Positions 55,274-63,967 of a DNA stretch of 64,000 bases are shown here, piece after piece. Position numbers and translations under genes: made by a program. How positions within the stretch are numbered: the first letter of the stretch is position 1; each line of letters begins with the position of its first letter. This DNA comes from Paroceanicella profunda (GTDB taxonomy: Bacteria > Pseudomonadota > Alphaproteobacteria > Rhodobacterales > Rhodobacteraceae). Below the pieces are notes generated by a model. That model did not search any database. It was not told the DNA's origin and saw only the letters and a list, made by a program, of their open reading frames with translations. The stretch is taken from assembly GCF_005887635.2 (NCBI RefSeq), contig NZ_CP040818.1, positions 1,176,001-1,240,000 of the forward strand, given 5' to 3'.

Positions 55274-55285
55274 ATCGTATAAATT
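55274..55285. promoter_or_regulatory. Weaker copy of the AT-rich operator, upstream of the GntR gene
   Basis: ATCGTATAAATT matches 9 of 12 bases of the perfect palindromes at 55213 and 56996. It lies 37-48 bases before the regulator start, and its TATAAA may double as a -10 box, with TTGCTT 19 bases upstream. This would allow weak autoregulation. Confidence 0.4.
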
Positions 55286-55321
55286 CGCTGCCGGGGGCCG
55301 GAGAGGCAGAAAACCGCACGC

Positions 55322-56020
55322 ATGACCGACATCCGAAAACCGCAGGCCGCCGAAAGTCTCGCAGACAGGGCGTATTCCCGGCTGCGCGCCGACATCCTCG
55401 ACGGAGATTACGCCCCGGGCCAGCCCCTGCGGCTGGAGCCCCTGCGCAGCCGCTACGGCTACAGCTTCTCGCCGCTGCGCGAGGCGCTGACCCGCCTGGC
55501 GGCGGACCGCCTGGTCAGCCAGTCCAGCCTGCGCGGCTTCCGGGTGGCCGAACTGTCGCTCGACGAGATGTGGGACATCCTGCGCACCCGCATCCTGATC
55601 GAGGGCGAGGCACTGCGGCTGGCCATCGCCTCCGGCGACAACGCCTGGGAGGCGCGGGTCGACGCGGCGCTGGCCGCCTTCGCCCGCTGCGTCGAGGCCC
55701 CCGCGCCCGCCATCGACGACGCCAGCGTCGCCTACGAGCAATGCCACGCGGCCTTCCACACCGCGCTGATCGACGCCTGCGGGTCGCCCTCGCTGCTGCG
55801 GCTCGCCCGGCAGCTCTATCTGCAGACCGAGCGCTACCGCCGCCCGCACCTGATGTCCGACGCCGCGGACTCGGTGATCGCCGAGCACAGGGCCCTGCGC
55901 GACGCAGCCCTCGCCCGCGCGCCCGAAACGGCCACCGAACTGCTGCGCCGGCACTACACCCGCACCGGCCATTTCATCGAGGCGGCCCTCGCCGCCGCCC
56001 CGGAGCCCGCCGGGCCCTGA
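55322..56020 (+). CDS. GntR-family regulator, FCD type
   Basis: A 232-residue regulator. The N-terminal winged helix-turn-helix reads LADRAYSRLRADILDGDYAPGQPLRL then YSFSPLREALTRLAADRLV, and the C-terminal FCD domain has the metal/ligand pattern in ILIEGEALRLA, CHAAFHTALIDACGS and IAEHRALRDAAL. It is divergent from the gentisate dioxygenase gene and convergent with the FAH-family gene. Both of these have the same palindrome upstream, so it is probably their local repressor, released by a gentisate-pathway intermediate. Confidence 0.92.
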   Translation: MTDIRKPQAAESLADRAYSRLRADILDGDYAPGQPLRLEPLRSRYGYSFSPLREALTRLAADRLVSQSSLRGFRVAELSLDEMWDILRTRILIEGEALRLAIASGDNAWEARVDAALAAFARCVEAPAPAIDDASVAYEQCHAAFHTALIDACGSPSLLRLARQLYLQTERYRRPHLMSDAADSVIAEHRALRDAALARAPETATELLRRHYTRTGHFIEAALAAAPEPAGP

Positions 56021-56038
56021 CCGGCGGGCGAGGCCCGA

Positions 56039-56950
56039 TCAGGCCCTGATCACCGAATGGCGCAGGGTGCCGATGCCCTGCACGCCGCATTCGATCTCGT
56101 CTCCCGGCCACAGCCATTCCTGCGGATCACGCCCGGCGCCCACGCCCTCCGGCGTGCCGGTGGCGATGATGTCGCCCGGCTCCAGCGTCATGCAGGACGA
56201 GATGTCGGAGACCAGCGTGTCGATCCGGAACAGCATGTGGCGGGTGTTGGAGCGCTGCTTCTCCACCCCGTTCACGGTGAGCCAGAGGTCCAGCTCCTGC
56301 GGGTCGCCGATCTCGTCCGCCGTCACGATGCAGGGGCCGAAGGGCGCGAACGTGTCCTGCCCCTTCGAGACGATCCACTGGCCGGAGCGCCGGTTGTCGC
56401 GCGCCGAGATGTCGATCATCACGGAATAGCCGAAGACATGGCTCATCGCCGCGTCCTTCGACACCCGCTGCGCCCGGGTACCGACGATCGCGGCCAGCTC
56501 CACCTCCCAGTCCAGCTGCCGGGTGAGCGCACCGTTGTGGCGCACCGGTTCGCCCGGCCCGATGACGGCCGTGGGCGGCTTGGAGAAGATGACCGGCTGC
56601 TTGGGCAGATCGCGCGACGTGTCCAGCGTGCGGGCCGATTCCTCCACGTGCTCCACGTAGTTCAGCCCGATGCCGAAGATGTTCTTCGCCGGTCGCGGAA
56701 TGGGGGCCAGCAGGGTCACGTTCTCCGCCGGCAGCACGCCGGGCACGGGCCAGCTGTCGATGCCCGCCTCCAGCAGGCGCTGCGCGGCGCGCAGTGCCGC
56801 CGGGCCGGCCGCGATGAAGTCCAGCATCCGCACGGGCAGAACCGCGCCGCCGGCAGCGCCCAGCATCTCGATATCGACCACCAGCCCGTCGACCAGCGCT
56901 CCCAGCCGCGCCTCGGCCTCTACATGCTTGCGATAGGTCACAAGTTTCAT
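56039..56950 (-). CDS. Fumarylacetoacetase-family hydrolase, probable fumarylpyruvate hydrolase
   Basis: Cleaves a C-C bond next to a 2,4-diketo acid. The 303-residue protein has a 70-residue N-terminal part and the FAH domain: IFGIGLNYVEHVEESA, the metal-binding DWEVELAAIVG, GYSVMIDISARDNR and the C-terminal LEPGDIIATGTPEGVG. With gentisate dioxygenase next door, the natural assignment is hydrolysis of fumarylpyruvate (or maleylpyruvate) to fumarate (or maleate) and pyruvate. The intermediate maleylpyruvate isomerase is not in the window, so direct cleavage of maleylpyruvate is possible. Confidence 0.9.
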   Translation of the reverse strand: MKLVTYRKHVEAEARLGALVDGLVVDIEMLGAAGGAVLPVRMLDFIAAGPAALRAAQRLLEAGIDSWPVPGVLPAENVTLLAPIPRPAKNIFGIGLNYVEHVEESARTLDTSRDLPKQPVIFSKPPTAVIGPGEPVRHNGALTRQLDWEVELAAIVGTRAQRVSKDAAMSHVFGYSVMIDISARDNRRSGQWIVSKGQDTFAPFGPCIVTADEIGDPQELDLWLTVNGVEKQRSNTRHMLFRIDTLVSDISSCMTLEPGDIIATGTPEGVGAGRDPQEWLWPGDEIECGVQGIGTLRHSVIRA

Positions 56951-56995
56951 TGCCCGTCATCCCTCTTCCCGGGCCGGCTCGCAGCCCGTCGTTGA

Positions 56996-57007
56996 ATTTT
57001 ATAAAAT
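56996..57007. promoter_or_regulatory. Probable GntR operator upstream of the FAH-family hydrolase
   Basis: ATTTTATAAAAT, identical to the palindrome at 55213-55224, lies 46 bases upstream of the hydrolase start. Two exact copies of a 12-bp AT palindrome in very GC-rich DNA, both before pathway genes, are unlikely to be chance. Confidence 0.75.
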
Positions 57008-57144
57008 CCATAGCCACCTGCGCCGGGGCAGGCAACGAAAAATGCGGAGGGGGAAAAGGGCGGGGCGCGGCCGCTCCTTGCTTGCAAGCCCCGCTCCCGC
57101 CCTGCAACGTGCTGCGCGCACCCGGCAAGAGAGACAGCACCGCC

Positions 57145-57477
57145 ATGCCCAACATCCTGTTCATCTGCGGAAAGGCCCGGCGCAGAAGCCCGACGGCCGC
57201 CACTGTCGCCGCCGATCAGCTTCAGGTGCCCACGGATTTCGCCGGCCTGAGCGCGGATGCGGACGAGCGCGTGACCCCGGAGCACCTGGACTGGGCGGAT
57301 ATCGTGGCGGTGATGGAAAAGCCGCAACTCGCGCGCCTGAAGCGACAGCTCGGAGCGTCACTCAAGGGCAAGAAGCTCGTCTGCCTGGATATTCCCGACC
57401 GCTACGCCTTCATGCAGCCGGAACTGGTGGAGCTGCTCACGCGCAAACTGGGCTGCATCCTGCCGGCCGGTCGCTAG
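57145..57477 (+). CDS. Low-molecular-weight protein tyrosine phosphatase-like protein
   Basis: A 110-residue phosphatase-like protein. The CX5R active-site loop is FICGKARRRSPTA, with Cys8 and Arg14, and the general-acid region is LDIPDRYAFMQPELVELL near residue 85-100. It is shorter than classical LMW phosphatases (about 150) but normal for this subgroup. The start ATG at 57145 gives the standard N-terminus. It sits alone between the gentisate module and hisH, convergent with hisH. Substrate unknown. Confidence 0.88.
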   Translation: MPNILFICGKARRRSPTAATVAADQLQVPTDFAGLSADADERVTPEHLDWADIVAVMEKPQLARLKRQLGASLKGKKLVCLDIPDRYAFMQPELVELLTRKLGCILPAGR

Positions 57478-57507
57478 CCCGGCCGCTCCACACAGTCAGG
57501 TCGCCCC

Positions 57508-58143
57508 TCAGGGCTTCCACTTCAGGAAATTCGCGATCACCCGCAGCCCGGTCTTCTGGCTCTTCTCCGGATGGAACTGGGTGCCCACGATATTGCCCCG
57601 CGCCACCGCGGCGGTGATGAACTCGCCGTAGGCCACATGGGCGATGCGGTGCGAGGGCTCGCGCGGCATCAGGTGGTAGGAATGCACGAAATAGGCGTGG
57701 TCGCCCGGCTCCACCCCCTCGAACACCGGGTGCGGCCGGTCGATCATCAGCTCGTTCCAGCCCATGTGGGGGATCTTCAGCTCCGGGTCGTTCGGCACCA
57801 TGCGCACCACGTCACCGTGGATCCAGTCGAACCCCGGGGTCTCGCCATGCTCCAGCCCGCGGGTGGCCATCAGCTGCATGCCCACGCAGATGCCCATGAA
57901 CGGCGTGCCCTGCTTCACCCGCTCGGAGATCGCCTCGAACATCCCCTCCACGGCCATCAGCCCGGCGCGGCAATCGGCGAAGGCGCCCACACCCGGCAGC
58001 ACGATACGGTCCGCCGCCAGCACGTCCTCGGCCTTGCCGGAGACCAGCACCAGCCCGCCGCCGGTCTCGGCCGCCATGCGCTGGAAGCTCTTCTCGGCCG
58101 AGGCGAGGTTGCCGGAGCCGTAATCGACGATGACGGTCCTCAT
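57508..58143 (-). CDS. hisH: HisH, glutamine amidotransferase subunit of imidazole glycerol phosphate synthase
   Basis: Releases ammonia from glutamine for HisF in histidine synthesis. The class-I triad is present: nucleophile Cys in [11 protein letters not shown] (near residue 88) and His/Glu in TQFHPEKSQ near residue 193-195. It has 211 residues, a normal size. The ATG at 58143 overlaps the hisB stop (ATGA), so it is coupled to hisB. Its partner HisF is not in the window. Confidence 0.96.
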   Translation of the reverse strand: MRTVIVDYGSGNLASAEKSFQRMAAETGGGLVLVSGKAEDVLAADRIVLPGVGAFADCRAGLMAVEGMFEAISERVKQGTPFMGICVGMQLMATRGLEHGETPGFDWIHGDVVRMVPNDPELKIPHMGWNELMIDRPHPVFEGVEPGDHAYFVHSYHLMPREPSHRIAHVAYGEFITAAVARGNIVGTQFHPEKSQKTGLRVIANFLKWKP

Positions 58144-58733
58144 TCGCTCAGCGTCCCCTTGGTGGAGGGCACCGCGTCGGCGCGGCGCGGGTCGGTCTCC
58201 AGCGCCATGCGAAGCGCGCGGGCCACGGCCTTGAAGGCGGCTTCGGCGATGTGATGGCTGTTGACCCCGTCCAGCCGCTCGACATGCAGCGTGATGCCGG
58301 AATTCATCGCGAAGGCGGTGAAGAACTCGCGCACCAGCTGGGTGTCGAAGCTGCCGATCTTCTCGGTCGGGAACTCCACCTTCCACACCAGGAAGGGCCG
58401 GCCCGAGATGTCGAGCGCGGCGCGCACCAGCGCCTCGTCCATCACCAGCATGCAGGAGCCGTAGCGGGTGATGCCGCGCTTGGCGCCCACCGCCTCCGCC
58501 AGCGCCCGGCCGAGCGCGATGCCCACATCCTCCACCGTGTGATGGTCGTCGATATGCTGGTCGCCGCTGGCACGCACCCGCATGTCGATCAGCGCGTGGC
58601 GGGCAAGCTGGTCCAGCATGTGGTCGAAGAACCCCACGCCGGTGTCATTGTCGTACCTGCCGCTGCCGTCGAGGGCGATTTCGACGCGGATATCGGTTTC
58701 GGCGGTCTTGCGGGCGATCTCGGCCTTGCGCAT
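58140..58733 (-). CDS. hisB: HisB, imidazoleglycerol-phosphate dehydratase
   Basis: Dehydrates imidazole glycerol phosphate in histidine synthesis. It has 197 residues, a monofunctional enzyme. Metal-binding signatures are [28 protein letters not shown] and [16 protein letters not shown]. The ATG at 58733 gives the usual start [15 protein letters not shown]; open frame upstream belongs to hslU antisense. A good promoter lies 25-53 bases upstream. It is divergent from hslV. Confidence 0.97.
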   Translation of the reverse strand: MRKAEIARKTAETDIRVEIALDGSGRYDNDTGVGFFDHMLDQLARHALIDMRVRASGDQHIDDHHTVEDVGIALGRALAEAVGAKRGITRYGSCMLVMDEALVRAALDISGRPFLVWKVEFPTEKIGSFDTQLVREFFTAFAMNSGITLHVERLDGVNSHHIAEAAFKAVARALRMALETDPRRADAVPSTKGTLSE

Positions 58734-58757
58734 CGGGCTCTCCTCATGCTCGTCGCT

Positions 58758-58786
58758 CCTATAGCGCGGCAGGCGGGCTGGTGCAA
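58758..58786 (-). promoter_or_regulatory. Sigma-70-like promoter of hisB-hisH; divergent hslV -10 nearby
   Basis: On the minus strand, TTGCAC (58786-58781) and TATAGG (58763-58758) are exactly 17 bases apart. In the other direction CCTATAT at 58799-58805 resembles an alphaproteobacterial heat-shock -10 box for hslV. A small palindrome GGTGC-AAA-GCACC (58780-58792) overlaps the -35. Confidence 0.5.
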
Positions 58787-58832
58787 AGCACCTCGTCGCC
58801 CTATATGGCCCCCTGAAAGAAGGAGGCAGGCA

Positions 58833-59372
58833 ATGGAAGCATGGCACGGAACCACCATCATCGGCGTCCGCAAGGGCGGCAAGGTCGTGGTGGCGGGCGA
58901 CGGGCAGGTCAGCCTCGGGCAGACCGTGATCAAGGGCACCGCGCGCAAGGTGCGCCGGCTGTCGCCCGGCGGGCGTGACGTGGTCTGCGGCTTCGCGGGT
59001 TCCACCGCCGATGCCTTCGCCCTGCTCGAGCGGCTGGAAACCAAGCTCGAGGCCGCACCCGGCCAGCTGCTGCGCGCCTGCGTCGAGCTCGCGAAGGACT
59101 GGCGCACCGACAAGTACCTCCAGAAGCTGGAGGCGATGCTGATCGTCACCGATGGCACCGAACTCCTCGTGGTCACCGGCGCGGGCGACGTGCTCGCCCC
59201 CGAGCATGACGTGGCCGCCATCGGCTCGGGCGGGAACTTCGCCCTCGCCGCCGCGCGCGGCATGATGGATTCGGACCGCGACGCCGAGGCGATCGCCCGC
59301 CGCGCGATGGCCATCGCCGCGGACATCTGCGTCTACACCAACGGAAATCTCACGGTCGAGACCATCGGCTGA
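58833..59372 (+). CDS. hslV: HslV, peptidase subunit of the HslUV protease
   Basis: Proteasome-like threonine peptidase that forms a double hexamer and degrades proteins fed by HslU. It has 179 residues. The chain begins [16 protein letters not shown]; by alignment with E. coli HslV the nucleophile is Thr7, so a 6-residue propeptide must be removed. [16 protein letters not shown] and [13 protein letters not shown] are conserved. GGAGG lies 8 bases before the ATG. It is followed by hslU after 75 bases. Confidence 0.97.
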   Translation: MEAWHGTTIIGVRKGGKVVVAGDGQVSLGQTVIKGTARKVRRLSPGGRDVVCGFAGSTADAFALLERLETKLEAAPGQLLRACVELAKDWRTDKYLQKLEAMLIVTDGTELLVVTGAGDVLAPEHDVAAIGSGGNFALAAARGMMDSDRDAEAIARRAMAIAADICVYTNGNLTVETIG

Positions 59373-59447
59373 CACTGCCTTTCCCGGGGAGGGCCGGTGG
59401 CCGCACAGCAGGCCCGCCCGCCCCGGCCACGCTCTGACGGAGGACAC

Positions 59448-60767
59448 ATGACGGACCTTACCCCCAGGGAGATCGTCTCCGAACTCGACCGGTTCATCAT
59501 CGGGCAGTCGGAGGCCAAGCGCGCCGTGGCCGTCGCGCTGCGCAACCGCTGGCGCCGCAAGCACCTGCCGGACGAGATCCGCGAGGAAGTCTACCCGAAG
59601 AACATCCTGATGATCGGGCCCACCGGCGTGGGCAAGACCGAGATCTCCCGCCGGCTGGCCAAGCTCGCCCGCGCGCCCTTCATCAAGGTGGAGGCCACGA
59701 AGTTCACCGAGGTGGGCTACGTGGGCCGCGACGTGGAGCAGATCATCCGCGACCTGGTGGAGAGCGCCATCATCATGGTGCGCGAGCAGAAGCGCGAGAC
59801 GGTGGAGGCCCAGGCCCATCACGCGGCGGAAGAGCGCGTGCTCGCCGCCCTCTGCGGCGCCGATGCACGTGACGCCACCCGCGACATGTTCCGCCGCAAG
59901 CTGCGCTCCGGCGAGCTGGACGACACCGAGATCGAGGTGGAGGTGGCCGATACCTCCAACCCGCTGTCGATGCTCGAAATTCCGGGCCAGCCCGGCATGG
60001 GCAACGGCGGCCCCGGCATGATGAATCTCGGCGACATCTTCGGCAAGGCCCTCGGCGGCGGCCGCAAGCAGAAGCGCAAGCTCACCGTGTCGCAGAGCCA
60101 CGCCATCCTGCTGGCCGAGGAGGCCGACAAGCTCGTGGACCAGGAAAGCGTCACCCGCGACGCGCTGGAGACAGTGGAGCAGAGCGGCATCGTCTTCATC
60201 GACGAGATCGACAAGGTCTGTGCGCGGGCCGAGGCGCGCGGCGGCGACGTGAGCCGCGAAGGCGTGCAGCGCGACCTGCTGCCGCTCATCGAGGGCACCA
60301 CGGTCTCCACCAAATACGGCCCGGTGAAGACCGACCACATCCTGTTCATCGCCTCCGGCGCCTTCCACATCGCCAAGCCGTCGGACCTGCTGCCCGAACT
60401 GCAGGGCCGCCTGCCCATCCGCGTGGAGCTGCGCGCCCTCACAGAGGCGGATTTCGTCCGCATCCTGAGCGAAACCGACAACTCCCTCACCCGCCAGTAC
60501 ATCGCGCTGATGCTGACCGAGGAGATCACCGTCGAATTCACCCCCGAAGGCACCGAGGCGCTGGCGCGCATCGCCGCCGAGGTGAACCGCACGGTGGAGA
60601 ACATCGGCGCCCGCCGCCTGCATACGGTGCTGGAGCGGGTGTTCGAGGAGCTGAGCTTCACCGCGCCGGACCGGGGCGGCGAGACCGTCACCGTCGACGC
60701 GGATTTCGTGGAGCGCAACGTGGGCGAACTCTCCCGCAACGCCGACCTGGGCCGCTACATCCTGTAG
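59448..60767 (+). CDS. hslU: HslU, ATPase subunit of the HslUV protease
   Basis: AAA+ unfoldase that recognises and threads substrates into HslV. It has 439 residues. The N-terminus [20 protein letters not shown] is typical, Walker A is GPTGVGKTE near residue 60, the pore loop is GYVGRDVE, Walker B is [10 protein letters not shown] near residue 250, and the chain ends with the HslV-docking tail LGRYIL. The inserted I-domain (about 110-240) has a glycine/methionine-rich stretch. GGAGG lies about 5 bases before the start. Confidence 0.97.
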   Translation: MTDLTPREIVSELDRFIIGQSEAKRAVAVALRNRWRRKHLPDEIREEVYPKNILMIGPTGVGKTEISRRLAKLARAPFIKVEATKFTEVGYVGRDVEQIIRDLVESAIIMVREQKRETVEAQAHHAAEERVLAALCGADARDATRDMFRRKLRSGELDDTEIEVEVADTSNPLSMLEIPGQPGMGNGGPGMMNLGDIFGKALGGGRKQKRKLTVSQSHAILLAEEADKLVDQESVTRDALETVEQSGIVFIDEIDKVCARAEARGGDVSREGVQRDLLPLIEGTTVSTKYGPVKTDHILFIASGAFHIAKPSDLLPELQGRLPIRVELRALTEADFVRILSETDNSLTRQYIALMLTEEITVEFTPEGTEALARIAAEVNRTVENIGARRLHTVLERVFEELSFTAPDRGGETVTVDADFVERNVGELSRNADLGRYIL

Positions 60768-60849
60768 CCGCCCGGATCTGCGACAGCGGCGCGCCCGCTT
60801 GGGTCTTCCCCCGGGCCTGAACGGGCGGTCACCCCGGGGCGCGCGGGCC

Positions 60850-61452
60850 TCAGCGGTTGCGCCGCAGGTACACGTAGAACGCCCCGCCGCCGCCATGCTT
60901 GCGGTGCGCGGGGTAGACCCCCACCACCAGCGGCCCCAGCGGCGGCAGCGAGAGCCAGCGCGGCACGCTGTCCTTCAGGATGCCGTTGCGCGAGTGGTGG
61001 AAATGCTCCTCCCGCGGGCGCCCCTTGCCGGTGATCACCAGCACGCAGCGCATGCCGCGGGCGTGCGACCCGGCGATGAACCCGGCCAGCACGCCGTGCG
61101 CGCGCTCCAGCGTGTGTCCGTGCAGGTCGATGCGGGCTTCCGGCGGGGTGCGGCCGCGGCGCAGCTTCTCCGCCGTGCGCCGGTCCAGCCCGGGGGTGGA
61201 GGGACCGAGCTCGCGCACCGGGTCCGCGGCCACGATCCACTCCGTGCGCGGCGCGGCCGGCAGGATCGGGCGGACCATCGGCATCGCGTCGGTCCGCTCC
61301 GGCACGCGCAGCGGACGCGGGGTGACCGGAGGCGCCTCCGCCGGCTCTCCCGCACTCAGCGCCGGCTTGCCGCGCAGGGGGATGGTGGTCCGGGCCACGG
61401 CAGACCACAGGGCCTCCTCCTCCTCACCGAGACGCCTGGACTTGCGGGCCAT
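60850..61452 (-). CDS. Smr domain-containing protein
   Basis: A 200-residue protein with a C-terminal Smr (MutS2-related) domain: [21 protein letters not shown] (core LHGHTLE near residue 113) and [10 protein letters not shown]. The Smr domain cuts nucleic acids, including at ribosomes, in some organisms. The N-terminal half is charged and proline-rich, as in most alphaproteobacterial homologues. It heads a leftward group in the order Smr last, MltA, Tim44 first; the MltA stop is 3 bases before its start. Confidence 0.92.
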   Translation of the reverse strand: MARKSRRLGEEEEALWSAVARTTIPLRGKPALSAGEPAEAPPVTPRPLRVPERTDAMPMVRPILPAAPRTEWIVAADPVRELGPSTPGLDRRTAEKLRRGRTPPEARIDLHGHTLERAHGVLAGFIAGSHARGMRCVLVITGKGRPREEHFHHSRNGILKDSVPRWLSLPPLGPLVVGVYPAHRKHGGGGAFYVYLRRNR

Positions 61453-61455
61453 GGT

Positions 61456-62505
61456 TCAGCGCTCCAGCCGGTCGGCCGCGGCGCGCGGAACAAGGCGCAC
61501 CAGCCGGCCCCGCGCGTTCTGCACCGAGGCGTTGCGGAAGGCGGCCAGCCCCCAGCCGAAGAAGATGTCAGCGCGCTGCGCACCGTTCACCGCGGCACCC
61601 CGGTCCTGCGCCACCATCAGTTGGCGGATCGGGCCCTCCCGGCCCTTCGTCTCGACCCAGACCGGCCCGCCGAGCGCCACCTTCTCCGGATCCACCGCCA
61701 CGGACCGCTCCGGCGTCAACGGCACGCCGAGCGCGCCCACCGGGCCGAAGGCCGGGTCGATCTCATGTTCCTGGAAGAAGATGAAGCTGGGGTTGTGGTT
61801 GAGCACGGAGAGCCGGTGCGCGCGGTCCGCGTTCACCCAGGTCGCGATGCCCTCTGCGCTGATGTTGCCGCGCTTCATCAGCCCGCTGTCGCGCAGGTAA
61901 CGGCCGATGGAACGGTAGGGGTGATTGTTGCGCCCTGCATAGCCCAGCCGGATGGTGGTGCCGTCGCGCAGGCGAACCCTGCCGGAGCCCTGCACATGCA
62001 GAAAGAACGCCGCCACCGGGTCTCGCAGCCAGACGATCTCCAGGCCGCGGCCCTCCAGCGCGCCGCCGTCGATCTCCTCACGGGTGAACCAGGGCTCGCC
62101 TTTGGGCAGGTCGTCCGGGCGGGAATAGACCGGCCAGGCGAAGACCTCGCTGCGCGCGCGGGCCCCCTCCAGCTCCGGCTCGAAATAGCCGGTGAACAGG
62201 CTCTCCGGGCGGCTGCCGGAGACGATCGGCCGGAAGGCCCGCTCGAAGAAGGCCCGGGCGTCCGCAGGCGCCACCTGCCGCGCCTCGGCGCAGACGGCCG
62301 CCCAGTCCTCCGCCGTTTCCGGCGGCACCGGGCGCAGGCGGTCGCAGCTGATCAGGAAAGTGGCGAGGCCGGCCGCATGATCGTCATGCGTCCAGCCCTT
62401 CAGGTCTCCGAAACGGATGGTGTGCATGTCCTCACCCGACGCCGCTCCGGCCAGACAGGCGGCGATGGCCGCCGCTCCGAGGAGTGCGCGCCCCCGCCCG
62501 CTCAT
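61456..62505 (-). CDS. mltA: MltA-family murein lytic transglycosylase
   Basis: Cleaves peptidoglycan strands with formation of 1,6-anhydro-muramic ends; periplasmic. A Sec signal peptide is visible (LLGAAAIAACLAGAASG, cleavage near residue 24). The MltA domain has LFTGYFEPELEGARA, FFLHVQGSGRVRLRDG and IRLGYAGRNNHPYRSIGRYL, and the 3D domain at the C-terminus has MVAQDRGAAVNGAQRADIFFG with its catalytic aspartates. No lipobox cysteine at the cleavage site, so it is not an obvious lipoprotein. 349 residues. Confidence 0.94.
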   Translation of the reverse strand: MSGRGRALLGAAAIAACLAGAASGEDMHTIRFGDLKGWTHDDHAAGLATFLISCDRLRPVPPETAEDWAAVCAEARQVAPADARAFFERAFRPIVSGSRPESLFTGYFEPELEGARARSEVFAWPVYSRPDDLPKGEPWFTREEIDGGALEGRGLEIVWLRDPVAAFFLHVQGSGRVRLRDGTTIRLGYAGRNNHPYRSIGRYLRDSGLMKRGNISAEGIATWVNADRAHRLSVLNHNPSFIFFQEHEIDPAFGPVGALGVPLTPERSVAVDPEKVALGGPVWVETKGREGPIRQLMVAQDRGAAVNGAQRADIFFGWGLAAFRNASVQNARGRLVRLVPRAAADRLER

Positions 62506-63170
62506 TCGCCCGTGGCGACGAGCACCCAGTTCGGGTCCGACTGGCCAAGCGTACGTTCGAAGGTGAACAGGTCCGTCTGCTGGCGCGGCTGGTTCGGGTC
62601 GCCCTCGACCACCTCGCCCGCATCGTTGCGCACCACCACGAACAGCTCACCCACCAGCTCCAGCGTGAGCTCGGCCTGGGAGGTGCGGGTGTCGAACGCT
62701 GCGGCAACGAGCCGCGCCGACCGGACCCCGACAAAATTGGCCTCCACGCTCAGCCCGGCGGCCTTGCGCTGCGCGATGGCGTCCTCGAAACCGCCCAGCA
62801 CCTCCGGGGAAAGCAGCCGGCTGATGCCGGAGATATCGCCCTGCTCGAAGCCGGTCACGATCATCTCGTAGGCCTGGCGGGCACCGCCGATGAACTCGGA
62901 CACGTTGAAGCCCGGCTCCACCGCCTTCATCGCACGCAGGGCATCGGCCGCGACGCTTCCGGGTTCGGCATGGGCCGCGATGTCGGCATCCCCGCCCTCC
63001 AGAACGTCGTAAGTGGCTGATTTTCCGGGCACGGGGCGCGCGGGCCCGGCAGTCGGGGCGCCATCAGGCTTCTCGAAGCCGCTTCGCGTTCCCAGCACGC
63101 TGCGGAGCCGCAGCACCAGGAACAGCGCGATTGCCGCGAGTACGAGAACCTGTATGATCTCCGAATTCAT
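62502..63170 (-). CDS. Tim44/TimA-family membrane-associated protein
   Basis: A 222-residue protein with an N-terminal membrane helix (IIQVLVLAAIALFLVLRL, about 5-23), a variable linker, and a C-terminal Tim44-like domain (FNVSEFIGGARQAYEMIVTGFEQGD to WVLVATGE, about 88-222). In Caulobacter the homologue is attached to the inner membrane; function is not settled. It overlaps the MltA gene by 4 bases and is divergent from fxsA. This order is conserved in the Rhodobacterales. Confidence 0.92.
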   Translation of the reverse strand: MNSEIIQVLVLAAIALFLVLRLRSVLGTRSGFEKPDGAPTAGPARPVPGKSATYDVLEGGDADIAAHAEPGSVAADALRAMKAVEPGFNVSEFIGGARQAYEMIVTGFEQGDISGISRLLSPEVLGGFEDAIAQRKAAGLSVEANFVGVRSARLVAAAFDTRTSQAELTLELVGELFVVVRNDAGEVVEGDPNQPRQQTDLFTFERTLGQSDPNWVLVATGE

Positions 63171-63308
63171 GGATCCTTACCTTGTCGGCCTGTGACCCTG
63201 CCGCATGGCAATGGTCCGGTCAGCACCATATGTAAGGTGGGGTTGGCTGCGAGTCCATTGCCCAGCCCACGAAACTCGACCAGCTGAAAGGGAGGTCCGC
63301 GTCCGCGC

Positions 63309-63830
63309 ATGTGGTTTTTTCTGCTCTTCATCGCCATCCCCGTCATCGAAATCTCGCTCTTCGTCACCGTGGGGGGTGCCATCGGCCTGTGGCCGACGAT
63401 CCTCATCGTGCTGATCACCGCCGTGGTCGGCTCGACCCTGATGCGCTCGGAAGGCGTGCGGGCGATGATGCAGATCCAGAGCGCACTGGCCACCGGCAAG
63501 AACCCCGCAAGCCCGATGGCGCATGGCGCGCTCGTGCTCGTGGCGGGCATGCTGCTGCTCACGCCCGGCTTCTTCACCGACACGCTCGGCATCCTGCTGA
63601 TGATCCCGGCCGTGCGCACCGGGCTGCTGCGCAAGCTGGGCCCGGCCATCGCCGCGCGGGTGCACACCACCACCACGCAGGGCGGCCAGACCTTCCGCGC
63701 CGGCCCCGGGGGCCCGGCATGGCGCCGCGGCCCGGGCGGTGACGTGATCGACGGGGAATACGAGGTGACCGACCCCGACGGCCCCGACCATGGCCGGGAC
63801 GACCCGCGCCTGCCACCGGAACGCGAATAG
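63309..63830 (+). CDS. fxsA: FxsA family membrane protein
   Basis: Inner-membrane protein of 173 residues. Two N-terminal helices (WFFLLFIAIPVIEISLFVTV and GLWPTILIVLITAVVGSTL) and two later ones (ALVLVAGMLLLTPGFFTDTLG) form the FxsA core; the conserved PGFFTD is present. The last 60 residues are hydrophilic, as usual. In E. coli excess FxsA relieves F-plasmid exclusion of phage T7; its normal role is unknown. Confidence 0.93.
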   Translation: MWFFLLFIAIPVIEISLFVTVGGAIGLWPTILIVLITAVVGSTLMRSEGVRAMMQIQSALATGKNPASPMAHGALVLVAGMLLLTPGFFTDTLGILLMIPAVRTGLLRKLGPAIAARVHTTTTQGGQTFRAGPGGPAWRRGPGGDVIDGEYEVTDPDGPDHGRDDPRLPPERE

Positions 63831-63967
63831 GCCCCGGGGGCCCAGACCCCCTTCAGCCCCTTTCAGGCCTGCGTTTCCCCCTTCCCTCCGGGGCGCACGA
63901 TTGTTTGAACGGGGAATGCATGTTACGACGCCCCCACGAATTTGAACGCATGTTGCCGGAGGGCAGA

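Noticed and set aside
60789..60849. Inverted repeat GCGCGCCC / GGGCGCGC between hslU and the Smr gene as a terminator
   Set aside because: The arms are about 45 bases apart with no compact stem-loop that I can support.
58140..60896. A 918-codon minus-strand frame ending in hisB
   Set aside because: All but the last 197 codons are antisense to hslU and hslV and have no protein-like composition.
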